This document shows positions 6,891-15,875 of a stretch of 54,240 nt of DNA, one piece after another (position 1 is the stretch's first letter; every line of letters starts with the position of its first letter). The notes under the pieces were generated by a model. That model was given only the letters and a program-made list of their open reading frames with translations. It was not told the origin of the DNA and did no database searches. This DNA is from Arthrobacter sp. ISL-30 (lineage in GTDB: Bacteria; Actinomycetota; Actinomycetes; Actinomycetales; Micrococcaceae): assembly GCF_018613855.1 (NCBI RefSeq), contig NZ_JAGGPK010000043.1, positions 1 through 54,240 on the forward strand, given 5' to 3'. The translations under genes and the position numbers were made by a program.

Positions 6891-9800
6891 ATGATTCCTG
6901 CCACGATTCCTGCCGCCGTCCGCCCAAGCGCCATCGGCGGCTATGAGGACTGGCCGGCCTATCTCAAGGACTTCGGTCGCTACGCTACAGGCGTTCCTGC
7001 CCAGGAACTTGCCGATGTGCTCGGGGTTCCCGCGGTGCCGGAAGCGCCTCGCGTCACCGTCGAGTGGGAGGAAACGCACGACGGCGTCATCACGTCACGC
7101 CTGCAGTGGCAGTTGGGATTCGGCCCGGTCACGAAAGCCTGGTTCATTCGTCCCGCTGGAGCCACGGCTCCCCTCCCGGGTGTTCTGGCCCTCCACTGCC
7201 ATGCCGGGATCAAGTCCCAGGGCGCTGATCGGCTCGTGGCCGTTCCTCCTCAACGCGCTCAGGAATTCCTACAGCAGGCTTCCCTCCAGCAAACGCTGTA
7301 TGAGGGTCGGGCCTTTGCGAGTTGGCTGGCTTCCCGCGGCTTCGCTGTGCTCGCCCATGATGTTTTCGCCTGGGGAAGCCGGGGCTTCAAGCTCGATCCC
7401 CTCCCGTGGCGGACGGCGAGCGCCGTCGATGGCCGTTTGGCGCTCTGGCGCGAGTCCGGCGTCGAACCTTCCTCTGCTGAACTTTATGAGGCGGCGGCTG
7501 CCGCGCATGAAGATACCGTGGCGAAGGCCGCCGGGCTGCTTGGTTCGAGCTTTGCCGGCATGGTTGCCCATGACGACCTCGCGGCGCTGAATGTCCTGGC
7601 AGGCCTCCCGGGGGTCGACGCCGAGCGTCTTGGTTGCCTCGGTTTCTCCGGCGGCGGAGGGCGCTCGCTGGTCCTCGCAGCGTTAAGCCCGAAGATCCGC
7701 AGCCACGTGGTGACGTGCATGATGACCACCTTCGAGTCACTGGTCCCGTCTTACTTGGACGCCCATTCGTGGCTGCTGCAGACACCCGGCCTCTCCCGCC
7801 TGGGTGAATGGCCCGAGCTCACGGCGCGTTCGAAGGCGGACAGCATGCTGGTTCAGTACGCCCTGGCCGATGAGTTGTTCCCGGAGGAGGGAATGCGCGA
7901 CGCCGATGCCATCCTCAGGCGGCTCCATCCGGCGGGGCGGTACGTCGGAAGCTTTTGGCCGGGCGGGCACACTTTCACCCGTGACATGCAGGACGAGGCC
8001 GCGGCCTTCCTGGCGGCAGGGTTGAAGGCGAACGAAAACAGCACCAGCCTTCCGCGGATCGCCCTGGTGGGCGTGCACGGTTTTGGCGCCCGGCACTTGG
8101 ACAATCTGGAGAGGCTGGTGGCCGAGGCACGGGTGGAACTCGTGGCAGTGGCCGATCCGCGGCCGCCGCTAGAGGGCAGCCTGGACCCCTCCGTGAAAGT
8201 GTTCTCCACCCTGGACGAGCTGCTGGCTGCCGGCATCGCGCCGGACGTTGTCGTCATTGCCACCCCCATCCAGACTCACGCGCCGCTTAGCCTGGCCGCG
8301 ATTGCCTCCGGTGCTGATGTCTACCTCGAAAAGCCCCCGGTGGCATCGTTGGCCCAGTTCGAAGAAGTGCTTGCCGCTGCGGATGCAGCTGGCCGGTTTG
8401 TCCAAGTGGGTTTCCAGAGCCTGGGTTCCGAGGCCCTGCCCGCAATCGCCCGGCTCATAGAATCGGCTGACATCGGCGAGGTCCGGGGATATGGCGCTGA
8501 AGGTGCCTGGGTCCGGAATATTGGCTATTTCAAGCGCTCCCGTTGGGCAGGCAAGCGGAGCCTGGACGGTACGTACGTCGTGGACGGTGTGGCTACAAAT
8601 GCGCTGGCACACGCCGTTGCCACAGGGCTGCGCATCGCCGGAGCCGATACCGCTGAACAGATCACCACCGTCGAGGCTGACCTCTATCGGGCCCACGACA
8701 CCGAATCCGATGACACCTCATCTATCCGAGTCCGCACCTCAAACGGAAAAGTCCTGATCTGTGCCCTGACCCTTTGCGCGGCCGTGCAGTCCGCTCCGTC
8801 CGTCACCGTTTTTGGCACGCGAGGCAAGGCGGAGTTCTTCTACACGGAGGACCGCCTCGTCCTGGAAACCGCCAATGGCGTCAGCACCCGGACCTTTGGA
8901 CGAATTGACCTGCTGGAGAACCTCCTGGCTGCCCGATCCAAGGGCGACCCAGGGCTCCTGCTCAGCTCCCTGTCATCCGCCGGTTCCTACATGAAGGTCC
9001 TCGAGGCCATTCGCACTGCCGAATCACCACAGGAAATTCCAGCCGAACATGTGCGCTGGGAAGGCGAGGGTGACGACGCCCACCCCGTGGTGCTCGGCAT
9101 CGAGGACCTCCTGAAACGCTCAATACTGGCGCAGTCCACGTTCTCGGAGCTCGCGGCGCCGTGGGCTGTACAGGTTCCGCCCATAGAAGGAGCCGCCGGG
9201 CTCGAACTCGAGGGGCGACTCGTGGCGCGTCGCCAGGACGGCGGCCGCATCATGCCGACGTCGTCCCCGCGGCCCTATCTGCACCCGATCAGCACCTTGG
9301 CTGGAACCATCGTCACGGACCATCTTCAGGAAGACCACGTGTGGCACTTGGGGGCAGGCGTAGCTATCCAGGACGTTGCAGGCGTGAACTTTTGGGGCGG
9401 TCGCACATACACGCGCAACGCCGGGGCTTATGTCTGGAGGAACGATCACGGCCGGGTCCACGGCATCGCCAAAGCCATGTCCACAGGGTCATTCTCCGAG
9501 ACTCTGAACTGGATCGGCCCCGATGGCTCTCCCATCCTCAACGAGCAGCGACAGTGGAGCGCCGTGGCGCTGGGCCCGTCAACCTGGAAACTCCGCCTCG
9601 ACTTCGAGCTCTCCCCCGCCGGTTCCGAACCGGTGTCGCTGGGCAGCCCGGGTTCGAACGGACGGGACGGCGGTGGCTACGGAGGCTTCTTCTGGAGACT
9701 CCCGCAGGTTCGGATCGCCAGGGTCTGGACCGCCGACGCCGAGGGCGAGGACCGCGTGCATGGCACCATTGCGCCGTGGCTGGCCTGGAGCGGCTACTTC

Positions 9801-10097
9801 GAGGCGTTGCCAGCAGGAACAGCAGCCGCGGCAACCGCCGGAGGGGCAGGTGCGGCGTCAATTGGGGGCGCAGCACCTGCCACCCTGGTCTTCCTGGCCT
9901 CGCGCCAGGCACCGGATCCGTGGTTTGTGCGCCAATCCGGCTATCCCGGAGTCGGGCTCTCACTCGCGTGGGACAAACCGCTCCTGGCCAGCAGATCGAA
10001 TCCCGTCCGGCGCACCATCAATGTGCTGATCGTCGACGGGATCCTGAGCACCGAAGACATTGAACAACTCATCGAATCATTGGGGGAATCCGCATGA
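6891..10097 (+). CDS. Three-domain fusion: alpha/beta hydrolase, Gfo/Idh/MocA oxidoreductase, DUF6807
   Basis: A 1068-residue protein of three enzyme-like parts. Residues 1-385 are an alpha/beta hydrolase of the dienelactone-hydrolase/acetyl-esterase type with a full candidate triad: Ser253 (GFSGGG), Asp327 (LADELF) and His360 (GGHTF). Residues about 388-765 are a Gfo/Idh/MocA dinucleotide-dependent oxidoreductase: Rossmann start RIALVGVHGFGARH, then VYLEKPP containing the usual catalytic-site lysine. Residues about 774-1068 match the DUF6807 (PmoA-like) pattern: SPRPYLHPI, VWHLGAG, GVNFWGGRTY. The ATG at 6891 is chosen for its GGAGG; the frame is open back to 6777. The next gene overlaps by ATGA. 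No internal stop or ribosome site suggests separate genes, so the fusion looks real. Likely cytoplasmic; it may deacylate or hydrolyse and then oxidise an imported saccharide. Confidence 0.8.
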   Translation: MIPATIPAAVRPSAIGGYEDWPAYLKDFGRYATGVPAQELADVLGVPAVPEAPRVTVEWEETHDGVITSRLQWQLGFGPVTKAWFIRPAGATAPLPGVLALHCHAGIKSQGADRLVAVPPQRAQEFLQQASLQQTLYEGRAFASWLASRGFAVLAHDVFAWGSRGFKLDPLPWRTASAVDGRLALWRESGVEPSSAELYEAAAAAHEDTVAKAAGLLGSSFAGMVAHDDLAALNVLAGLPGVDAERLGCLGFSGGGGRSLVLAALSPKIRSHVVTCMMTTFESLVPSYLDAHSWLLQTPGLSRLGEWPELTARSKADSMLVQYALADELFPEEGMRDADAILRRLHPAGRYVGSFWPGGHTFTRDMQDEAAAFLAAGLKANENSTSLPRIALVGVHGFGARHLDNLERLVAEARVELVAVADPRPPLEGSLDPSVKVFSTLDELLAAGIAPDVVVIATPIQTHAPLSLAAIASGADVYLEKPPVASLAQFEEVLAAADAAGRFVQVGFQSLGSEALPAIARLIESADIGEVRGYGAEGAWVRNIGYFKRSRWAGKRSLDGTYVVDGVATNALAHAVATGLRIAGADTAEQITTVEADLYRAHDTESDDTSSIRVRTSNGKVLICALTLCAAVQSAPSVTVFGTRGKAEFFYTEDRLVLETANGVSTRTFGRIDLLENLLAARSKGDPGLLLSSLSSAGSYMKVLEAIRTAESPQEIPAEHVRWEGEGDDAHPVVLGIEDLLKRSILAQSTFSELAAPWAVQVPPIEGAAGLELEGRLVARRQDGGRIMPTSSPRPYLHPISTLAGTIVTDHLQEDHVWHLGAGVAIQDVAGVNFWGGRTYTRNAGAYVWRNDHGRVHGIAKAMSTGSFSETLNWIGPDGSPILNEQRQWSAVALGPSTWKLRLDFELSPAGSEPVSLGSPGSNGRDGGGYGGFFWRLPQVRIARVWTADAEGEDRVHGTIAPWLAWSGYFEALPAGTAAAATAGGAGAASIGGAAPATLVFLASRQAPDPWFVRQSGYPGVGLSLAWDKPLLASRSNPVRRTINVLIVDGILSTEDIEQLIESLGESA

Positions 10098-11206
10098 ACA
10101 CATCTGTCCGCTCCGAAACTGCACACGCCAGCCCCGTGGCTGGCACACCAAATCCCGCCGACGGAGCCGTCAAGCGGCAGCGCGTCCTGGACATCCTGGA
10201 CGCAAGAGGCCACGACTCACTGCTGCTGACAAGCCACACGTCCCTCACTTGGTATCTCGACGGCAGCCGGATGCACATCAGCCTCGCCGGCGATCCCATT
10301 GCCGCCCTCCTCGTAGACCGGAACGGCGACCACCTGGTTACGTTCAACAACGAGGCCGAGCGGCTGGCCGCGGAAGAGCTGCCGACCGGCGTCGAGCTTC
10401 ATGCCGTGCCGTGGCACGGTCAGCTGGCCGACGTCGCCGCCTCCCTTGCGCCGTCCGGCGCACCCCTGGCCGAACGCGCCGTAGCTACGGAACTCCGCGC
10501 GGCTCGGCAGGCGATGCTTCCTGGGGAAAGCGCACGCTATGCCCGGCTCTGCGCTGAGGCCGCCGAAGCCATGACTGAAGTGTTGTCCGGCACGACGCCG
10601 GAAACCACGGAGTTCGAGGTGGCCTCGGCCCTTGCCGGCCGCATCGTTGCCTTGGGGGCCGAGCCCCTGGTCCTGCTCTGCAACGGGAGCAGCCGCAGCA
10701 CTTTCCGGCATCCGCTGCCCACCCACTCCCCCTTGGGCCGCCGCGCCATGGCCGTCGTCTGCGCCCGCCGGCACGGACTGGTTGCTAACGTCACCCGTTG
10801 GGTGAGGTTCGACGCCGGCACCCCCGGGGAGCTCGACGCCGAGGTCAGGATCATGCAGGTGGAGGCCGATATCTTCCGGGCCACGGTGGGGGGAGCCAGG
10901 CTCAACGACATCTTTGCGGGGATACAGGCGTCCTACGCGCGTCACGGTTTTGGCGCCGAGCAATGGATGCTGCACCACCAGGGCGGCCCCGCCGGTTATG
11001 CAGGCCGCGACCCACGCGCCACTCCGGCCACTGATGATGTGGTGGTCCCAAACCAGACCTTTACATGGAACCCTTCAGGACCAGGCGTGAAGATCGAGGA
11101 CACTGTGCAGTTGATGGCCGACGGGCTCAAGGTGCTCACCGTTGATCCCAGGTGGCCGACTGTCGACGTCGATGGCCTTCCCCGGCCGCAGACGCTGCAG
11201 CTGTAA
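10094..11206 (+). CDS. M24 (creatinase/prolidase-fold) protein, probably without the usual metal centre
   Basis: A 370-residue protein with an N-terminal creatinase-type domain (about 25-150) and a pita-bread C-terminal domain. Aligning by eye with aminopeptidase P, of five metal ligands only the His (HHQGGPAGY) and the last Glu (KIEDTV) remain. The first Asp aligns with Cys (VVCARRHG), the second with Asn (VANVTRW) and the first Glu with Asn (TWNPSGPG). It is therefore unlikely to be an ordinary dinuclear peptidase; it may be a binding protein or use different chemistry, as creatinase does. It is translationally coupled (ATGA) to the fusion protein and followed by a strong terminator, so it belongs to the same unit. 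Confidence 0.75.
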   Translation: MNTSVRSETAHASPVAGTPNPADGAVKRQRVLDILDARGHDSLLLTSHTSLTWYLDGSRMHISLAGDPIAALLVDRNGDHLVTFNNEAERLAAEELPTGVELHAVPWHGQLADVAASLAPSGAPLAERAVATELRAARQAMLPGESARYARLCAEAAEAMTEVLSGTTPETTEFEVASALAGRIVALGAEPLVLLCNGSSRSTFRHPLPTHSPLGRRAMAVVCARRHGLVANVTRWVRFDAGTPGELDAEVRIMQVEADIFRATVGGARLNDIFAGIQASYARHGFGAEQWMLHHQGGPAGYAGRDPRATPATDDVVVPNQTFTWNPSGPGVKIEDTVQLMADGLKVLTVDPRWPTVDVDGLPRPQTLQL

Positions 11207-11267
11207 GAGCTGCACCCCAAGGGCCTGCAACCCCCAGGGCGCGCGCGGCGAAAAGCCCCGACCGCGA

Positions 11268-11322
11268 CGAAAGCCCCGTCTGCCACCCGGCTGGTAAAGC
11301 CAGGCGGCAGACGGGGCTTTCG
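11268..11322. terminator. Bidirectional terminator between convergent genes
   Basis: A perfect 17-bp stem (CGAAAGCCCCGTCTGCC at 11268-11284 with its complement at 11306-11322) encloses a smaller GGCT/AGCC hairpin. The arms carry AAAG/CTTT ends so the element can act on both strands. It separates the M24 gene from the convergent dehydrogenase operon. Confidence 0.8.
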
Positions 11323-11351
11323 CTGTCACAGCCTCCAGGTCGGCAGCATCC

Positions 11352-12872
11352 TTACGTCAACCGAAGGGCCGGATCCTCCGGCAGGCCCACTCCAGCGACA
11401 GGACTGACATGGACTGAACTCCGAGGCAGTTCCAGCACACCGTCCACTCGACGGGGGATCTCCAGCGGGTTGTCCTCCCGCAGTGCCGGGTGCAGGACGC
11501 TTTCGGGTGCATCCTGGAAGGCGACCGGACGCTGGAAGCGGCGCACCGCCGTCGCCCCTACCGAAGTAAACAAGGAGGTGGTGGCGGGGTACGGCCCGCC
11601 GTGCTGCTGTGCCCAGTTCACAGCCACTCCGGTAGGCCATCCTGCGAAAAGAACCCGTCCGGCCAGGCCGGTGAGCTGCCCCACAAGGTCCGCGACGTCC
11701 TCTCCCGGCTGGGAGTGCAGGGTCGCCGTGAGGCTTCCGGGCACCTTTGCCAGGGCTTGGGAGAGTTCTTCAGCGCTGGAGTATTCGATGAGCAGAGTGG
11801 TGGGACCAAAGCATTCCTCCAGGAGTTCCTCCGGCCGATCAAGGACGTTGGCTGCGGTGGTGGAGAAGACCACGGGGGCTGCTCCGTTGCGGAGGGCGTC
11901 CTGATCCGCGCTGCCACTGACTATCCGGACGCCCGGCTGGGCTGCAACATTCCGCAGGCCTTCGGGATACGCCTCCGCAATCCTGGCGGTGAGCATCGTG
12001 GCGGCCGCGCTGTCCTTGCCGGCTTCGGCGAGCTGTGCAGCGAAGTCGGTCCCGGCGGGGATAAACACAAGGCCCGGCTTGGTGCAGAACTGCCCCGCAC
12101 CAAGGGTGAAGGAAGCCGCGAGGCCGGCGGCGAGTTCGGCTCCGCGGGCGGCGATTGCCTTCGTTGTGATGACCACGGGGTTCAGGCTGCCCAGCTCGCC
12201 GTAGAACGGGATCGGATCCGGACGCGAAGTCGCAAGGTCGAACAGGGCGCGCCCGCCCGGGATGGAGCCCGTGAAGCCAACCGCCTTGATCACAGGGTCC
12301 TGGACAAGGGCGGTTCCGGCTGCACGGCCGCTCACGAGGGCGAAGATTCCCTCCGGAGCACCCGCCGCCGCGAGGGCCTCGGCCACGATCTCGGCGGTTC
12401 GCTCGGAAAGCAGCAGGTGGCCGGAATGCGCCTTGACAATGACCGGACAGCCGACGGCCAGCGCCGAGGCTGTATCTCCGCCCACTACAGAGAAGGCAAA
12501 CGGGAAGTTCGACGCCGAGAACACCGCCACCGGGCCGATCGGCAGCAGGATCCTGCGGAGGTCTGGCTTGGGCGGAGTCGCCGAAGGGTCCGCGTGATCG
12601 ATGATGGCCTCAAGGTAGGAGCCCTCGGTGATCACCTTAGCGAAGAGGCGCAGCTGGCCGCTGGTGCGGGCAACTTCGCCGGCCAGCCGGGCTTCGCCGA
12701 GGCTGGTCTCCTCATCGGCGATCGCGATGAGCTCGCTTGCGTTGGCGTCCAAGGCATCGGCGACGGCGGTCAGCCAGCCTGCCCGTTCGGCGTCGGTGGC
12801 TGCGGCGGTGGCCTTGGCAGCCTGCGCGGCGGCCGCCGTGACCGCCATAAGGTCCAGGGTTGCTGTGGTCAC
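11352..12872 (-). CDS. 2-Oxoglutarate semialdehyde (2,5-dioxovalerate) dehydrogenase
   Basis: A 506-residue aldehyde dehydrogenase. The catalytic Cys263 lies in GQFCTKPG and the general base Glu226 in YGELGSLNP; the segments GDTASALAVGCPVIVKAH and TGSIPGGRALF fit the NADP-type ketoglutarate semialdehyde dehydrogenase subgroup. It would oxidise 2-oxoglutarate semialdehyde made by the upstream KdgD to 2-oxoglutarate. It is the last gene of a tightly overlapping operon; its GTG start overlaps the dehydratase stop (GTGA) and has GAGGAAA upstream. Substrate assignment rests on subgroup features together with kdgD linkage. Confidence 0.85.
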   Translation of the reverse strand: MTTATLDLMAVTAAAAQAAKATAAATDAERAGWLTAVADALDANASELIAIADEETSLGEARLAGEVARTSGQLRLFAKVITEGSYLEAIIDHADPSATPPKPDLRRILLPIGPVAVFSASNFPFAFSVVGGDTASALAVGCPVIVKAHSGHLLLSERTAEIVAEALAAAGAPEGIFALVSGRAAGTALVQDPVIKAVGFTGSIPGGRALFDLATSRPDPIPFYGELGSLNPVVITTKAIAARGAELAAGLAASFTLGAGQFCTKPGLVFIPAGTDFAAQLAEAGKDSAAATMLTARIAEAYPEGLRNVAAQPGVRIVSGSADQDALRNGAAPVVFSTTAANVLDRPEELLEECFGPTTLLIEYSSAEELSQALAKVPGSLTATLHSQPGEDVADLVGQLTGLAGRVLFAGWPTGVAVNWAQQHGGPYPATTSLFTSVGATAVRRFQRPVAFQDAPESVLHPALREDNPLEIPRRVDGVLELPRSSVHVSPVAGVGLPEDPALRLT

Positions 12873-13975
12873 TGTGGTTTCCTCTGTTCTGGTTGAGGGG
12901 TTTCAAAGTCCGCGGCAAGGTCAAGGCCCAGCCCAGGCCTGCCCGTGCCGTAGAGCCTGCTGTTGCGAATCTGGATGGGCGATGGACCAGCCAGGACGCC
13001 GAGGCTTTCAAATGAGGCGTCCTCGACGTCCTCCACGCTCACCGCTTCGGCCAGGGTCAGCGCGAGTTGCCCGGAGAGCTCCGGAAGCAGGTGCGGAGCT
13101 ACTCGGATGCTGTTGGCGCGAGCCAGCTCCACGATGCGGCGGAATGGCGTGATGCCGCCCACCCGGACGATGTTCGGCTGGATGATGTCCACCGCTTCGG
13201 CCTCGATGAAGTCCCGGAACCGGTAGATGGTGTGGACGTTCTCGCCGAGGGCGATGGGAACCGGGGACAGCTTGCGAAGCCGCCTGTACGCTGACAGGTC
13301 GTCTGCCCGGATGGGCTCTTCCAGCCATTCGAGCCCGAAGCCGGCCAGGACGTCCAAGGCGCGAAGGGTGGCCGGCAGGTCCCATCGCTGGTTGGCGTCA
13401 ATCATGAGCCTGCGATGTGGTCCAAGGACGGAGCGGACAGCGGCGACGCGCTCGGCGTCCTCGGCCAGGTGCGGCTTCCCTACCTTGATCTTGACCGCGT
13501 TGTTTCCGGCGGCCACCCAGCGTTCCACCTGCGCCACCAGCTCCTCGAGGGAGTAGTGCAGGTTCACGCCGGAGCCGTACACTTCCACGGACTCCTGGCG
13601 CTGGCCAAGCAGTCCTGCCACCGATGTTCCGGCCTTGCGGGCCTGCAGGTCCCACAATGCCAGGTCGACGCCGGACATCGCGATGGTGGTCAGGCCGCCT
13701 CCGCCCGCCTCATGGAGCCGCTTCCAGAGCTGGTCCCAGACGAGCTCAGGATTCGCTTCAAGGCCGGTGACGAAGGGTGCGATGTCGAAGTCCAGCAATG
13801 CCTTGACAGCCTGGGGCCCGATGGTGGGAGTCCAGGAAAAACCGTGCCCTGCGCCGCCGTCGTCCGTTTGGATCCGTGTGGCGATCACGTGGTTTTCCGG
13901 CGCCTCCACGCCCCAGCTGCGCCGCAGCGGGACGGTGAGGAGCCGGGTGCTGAGCCCGGTGATCTTGGCCGTCAT
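12869..13975 (-). CDS. Enolase-superfamily (mandelate racemase-type) sugar-acid dehydratase or lactone isomerase
   Basis: A 368-residue mandelate racemase/muconate lactonising-type barrel. Visible active-site parts are the VKIKVG lysine pair (near 163-165), metal ligands in IDANQRW, WLEEP and LGEN, and a C-terminal histidine in APHLLPE. Family members dehydrate aldarates or aldonates, or open and isomerise galactarolactone. With an SDR oxidoreductase before it and KdgD next to it, the likely product is 5-keto-4-deoxy-glucarate, so the choice is between an aldarate dehydratase and a galactarolactone cycloisomerase. Both neighbouring junctions are 4-base overlaps. The specific substrate cannot be read from sequence. 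Confidence 0.8.
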   Translation of the reverse strand: MTAKITGLSTRLLTVPLRRSWGVEAPENHVIATRIQTDDGGAGHGFSWTPTIGPQAVKALLDFDIAPFVTGLEANPELVWDQLWKRLHEAGGGGLTTIAMSGVDLALWDLQARKAGTSVAGLLGQRQESVEVYGSGVNLHYSLEELVAQVERWVAAGNNAVKIKVGKPHLAEDAERVAAVRSVLGPHRRLMIDANQRWDLPATLRALDVLAGFGLEWLEEPIRADDLSAYRRLRKLSPVPIALGENVHTIYRFRDFIEAEAVDIIQPNIVRVGGITPFRRIVELARANSIRVAPHLLPELSGQLALTLAEAVSVEDVEDASFESLGVLAGPSPIQIRNSRLYGTGRPGLGLDLAADFETPQPEQRKPQ

Positions 13976-14880
13976 TTGCTTCCAGCCAGCTCATGGCCCT
14001 TGGCCAGGATCGCCTTCAGTTCGACAAGCTGGTCCTCGGTGGGATCGACCAACGGTGGCCGGACCGAGCCAACGGCCAGCCCGCCGAGGCGAAGTCCCGC
14101 CTTGATCAAGGACACCCCGAAGCCGGGAGTCTGGTCCCGCAGGCGCACCAGCGGGGCGTAGAAACCCTCCAGCAATGCGAAACGGCGTTCTTCGTCTCCG
14201 GCTGTATAGGCGTCGTAGTAGGCCTTGGCGATTTCGGGGGCCATGGCGAAGGCGGCCGAGGAATAAAGCGGGATGCCCAGGCCGCGGTAGGCGCCCTGCG
14301 TCAGCTCTGCGGTGAGCAAGCCGTTGAACAGCAGGAAGTCCTCGCGTCCGCTGGCCTTCACGGCCGAGACGATTTCCTGGGCCAGCCCGACGTCGCCGAT
14401 TCCGTCCTTGAAGCCGATGACTTTAGGGTTGGCGGCCAGCCGGGTGATGGCCTGGGCGGTGAACTTCGCGGTGCCGCGGTGGTAGACGATTACGGGCAGG
14501 CTGCTGGCGTTGGCTACTGCTTCGATGTAGGCGACAACGCCCTCGGTGGGTCCTGTCACCAGGTAGGGCGGGAGGACGAGCAGGGCGTCGGCGCCGGCTT
14601 CCTCGGCGGCCCGTGCGGCGGCGAGGGCGTGGCCCAAGGGACCGCCGGCTCCTGTCACCACGGGAACCGCACCGTTCACGGCCTCGACCGAGGCCGTCAC
14701 CACAGTGCGGATCTCGTCGATGCTGAGGGCGTGGAATTCACCTGTACCGCATGCCGGAAAAACTCCGCCGGGGCCGTAGGGCAGGCGCGAGGTGATGTGT
14801 TCCTTCAGGACGTCGACGTCCACGGCGCCGTCGGCATCGAAAGGGGTGACGGGGAAGAACAGTACGCCGTCGAATTTCAT
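13972..14880 (-). CDS. kdgD: 5-Dehydro-4-deoxyglucarate dehydratase
   Basis: A 302-residue DHDPS/NAL-family barrel. The Schiff-base lysine is Lys158 in GFKDGIGD, the tyrosine in VIVYHRG fits the family, and GVFPACGTGEFHAL is the typical KdgD phosphate-free substrate loop. The enzyme dehydrates and decarboxylates 5-keto-4-deoxy-D-glucarate to 2-oxoglutarate semialdehyde, the substrate of the dehydrogenase two genes on. AAGGAG lies eight bases before the ATG, inside the 3' end of the SDR gene, and the stop overlaps the next start. Confidence 0.9.
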   Translation of the reverse strand: MKFDGVLFFPVTPFDADGAVDVDVLKEHITSRLPYGPGGVFPACGTGEFHALSIDEIRTVVTASVEAVNGAVPVVTGAGGPLGHALAAARAAEEAGADALLVLPPYLVTGPTEGVVAYIEAVANASSLPVIVYHRGTAKFTAQAITRLAANPKVIGFKDGIGDVGLAQEIVSAVKASGREDFLLFNGLLTAELTQGAYRGLGIPLYSSAAFAMAPEIAKAYYDAYTAGDEERRFALLEGFYAPLVRLRDQTPGFGVSLIKAGLRLGGLAVGSVRPPLVDPTEDQLVELKAILAKGHELAGSK

Positions 14881-15821
14881 GTGGTCTCCTTGGATCCGGA
14901 TCCGGCAGCTATGAGGGTCTGGCCTGCTTCAAGTTCGGTTCGCCAGCTCCGCTTCGGTTCCCAGCCGAGCAGTTCCTTTGCCTTGGCGATGGAAAAAGCG
15001 GGACTGGTCCCTGTCAGTCCGGCAGCGAGCGTCTCGCTTCCCGGCAGGAACCGTGGCATCAGCCCGGACAGGGGTTCGGTGGCCAGGGCGTCCGCCGCTC
15101 CGACGAAGAAGGTCTGCCCGTTCGGGATCGACTCCATGTTCTGCAGCAGTACGTCCAGGAATTCCGCCACGTCGCGGGCGTCAACGTAGTTGAACAGCGC
15201 AGGAGCAGACAGCGCGGGATCGGCCAGGCGCTCAGTCACGGTGTGGCCCTGCTGGGTGGGGGCACCGTGCCATTCCTCGGGCGAAATCACGTAGCAGGGC
15301 CGGAAGGCGGCGTAGCGGATGCGGTCGCCCTGGGCCGCTGCGAACATCTGCACGGTCTGTTCAGCGATCAGCTTTGAAAGGGCGTAGGCGTTCCAGGGCT
15401 TCGGCGGCGTCTGCTCGTCCAGCGGAAACGACGGCGGCAACCACCCCGCCGGGGAGCCGTAGCCCAGGACTGTAGGGCTGCTCGCCGTAACGATCTTGCC
15501 GATCCCGAGCTCGGTGGCCGCGCTGACCACGGCATAGGCCAGCCGCGTATTCGTGCTGAGGATGACGTCCTCGGGCGCACTGAACGGAACGGCAATAGCA
15601 GCGAGGTGGATGACGGCGTCGGGCGCTGTTTCCCCAAGGAGGCGCCGCGCCTCACCGGGAGCCAGCAGGTCAGCGGTCCGCTGTTCGACGGCGGCGGGGA
15701 AGGTGCCCGCGGGAACGGCGTCGCGGTCCACGGAAATAACCTGGTGACCGACCTCTGCCAGCCCGGCGACCACACTGCGCCCCAGGCGGCCGGAGCCTCC
15801 AGTAACGAAAATCCTGCTCAT
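14877..15821 (-). CDS. NAD-dependent epimerase/dehydratase-type SDR, possibly a uronate dehydrogenase
   Basis: A 314-residue extended short-chain dehydrogenase: Rossmann GGSGRLGRS at residues 8-16, acidic NAD-selecting residue in SVDRD, and the YALSK catalytic tyrosine-lysine pair. The operon logic (oxidation before an enolase-superfamily enzyme and KdgD) suggests uronate dehydrogenase making an aldarolactone. It is longer than characterised uronate dehydrogenases (about 265 residues), so a different sugar oxidation is equally possible. Its stop overlaps the kdgD start (ATGA). Confidence 0.7.
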   Translation of the reverse strand: MSRIFVTGGSGRLGRSVVAGLAEVGHQVISVDRDAVPAGTFPAAVEQRTADLLAPGEARRLLGETAPDAVIHLAAIAVPFSAPEDVILSTNTRLAYAVVSAATELGIGKIVTASSPTVLGYGSPAGWLPPSFPLDEQTPPKPWNAYALSKLIAEQTVQMFAAAQGDRIRYAAFRPCYVISPEEWHGAPTQQGHTVTERLADPALSAPALFNYVDARDVAEFLDVLLQNMESIPNGQTFFVGAADALATEPLSGLMPRFLPGSETLAAGLTGTSPAFSIAKAKELLGWEPKRSWRTELEAGQTLIAAGSGSKETT

Positions 15822-15875
15822 GGTGCTATTCCTTTTCCTGGTGCCAGGTTCCTGGATGGCTTCGCGGAACCACGG

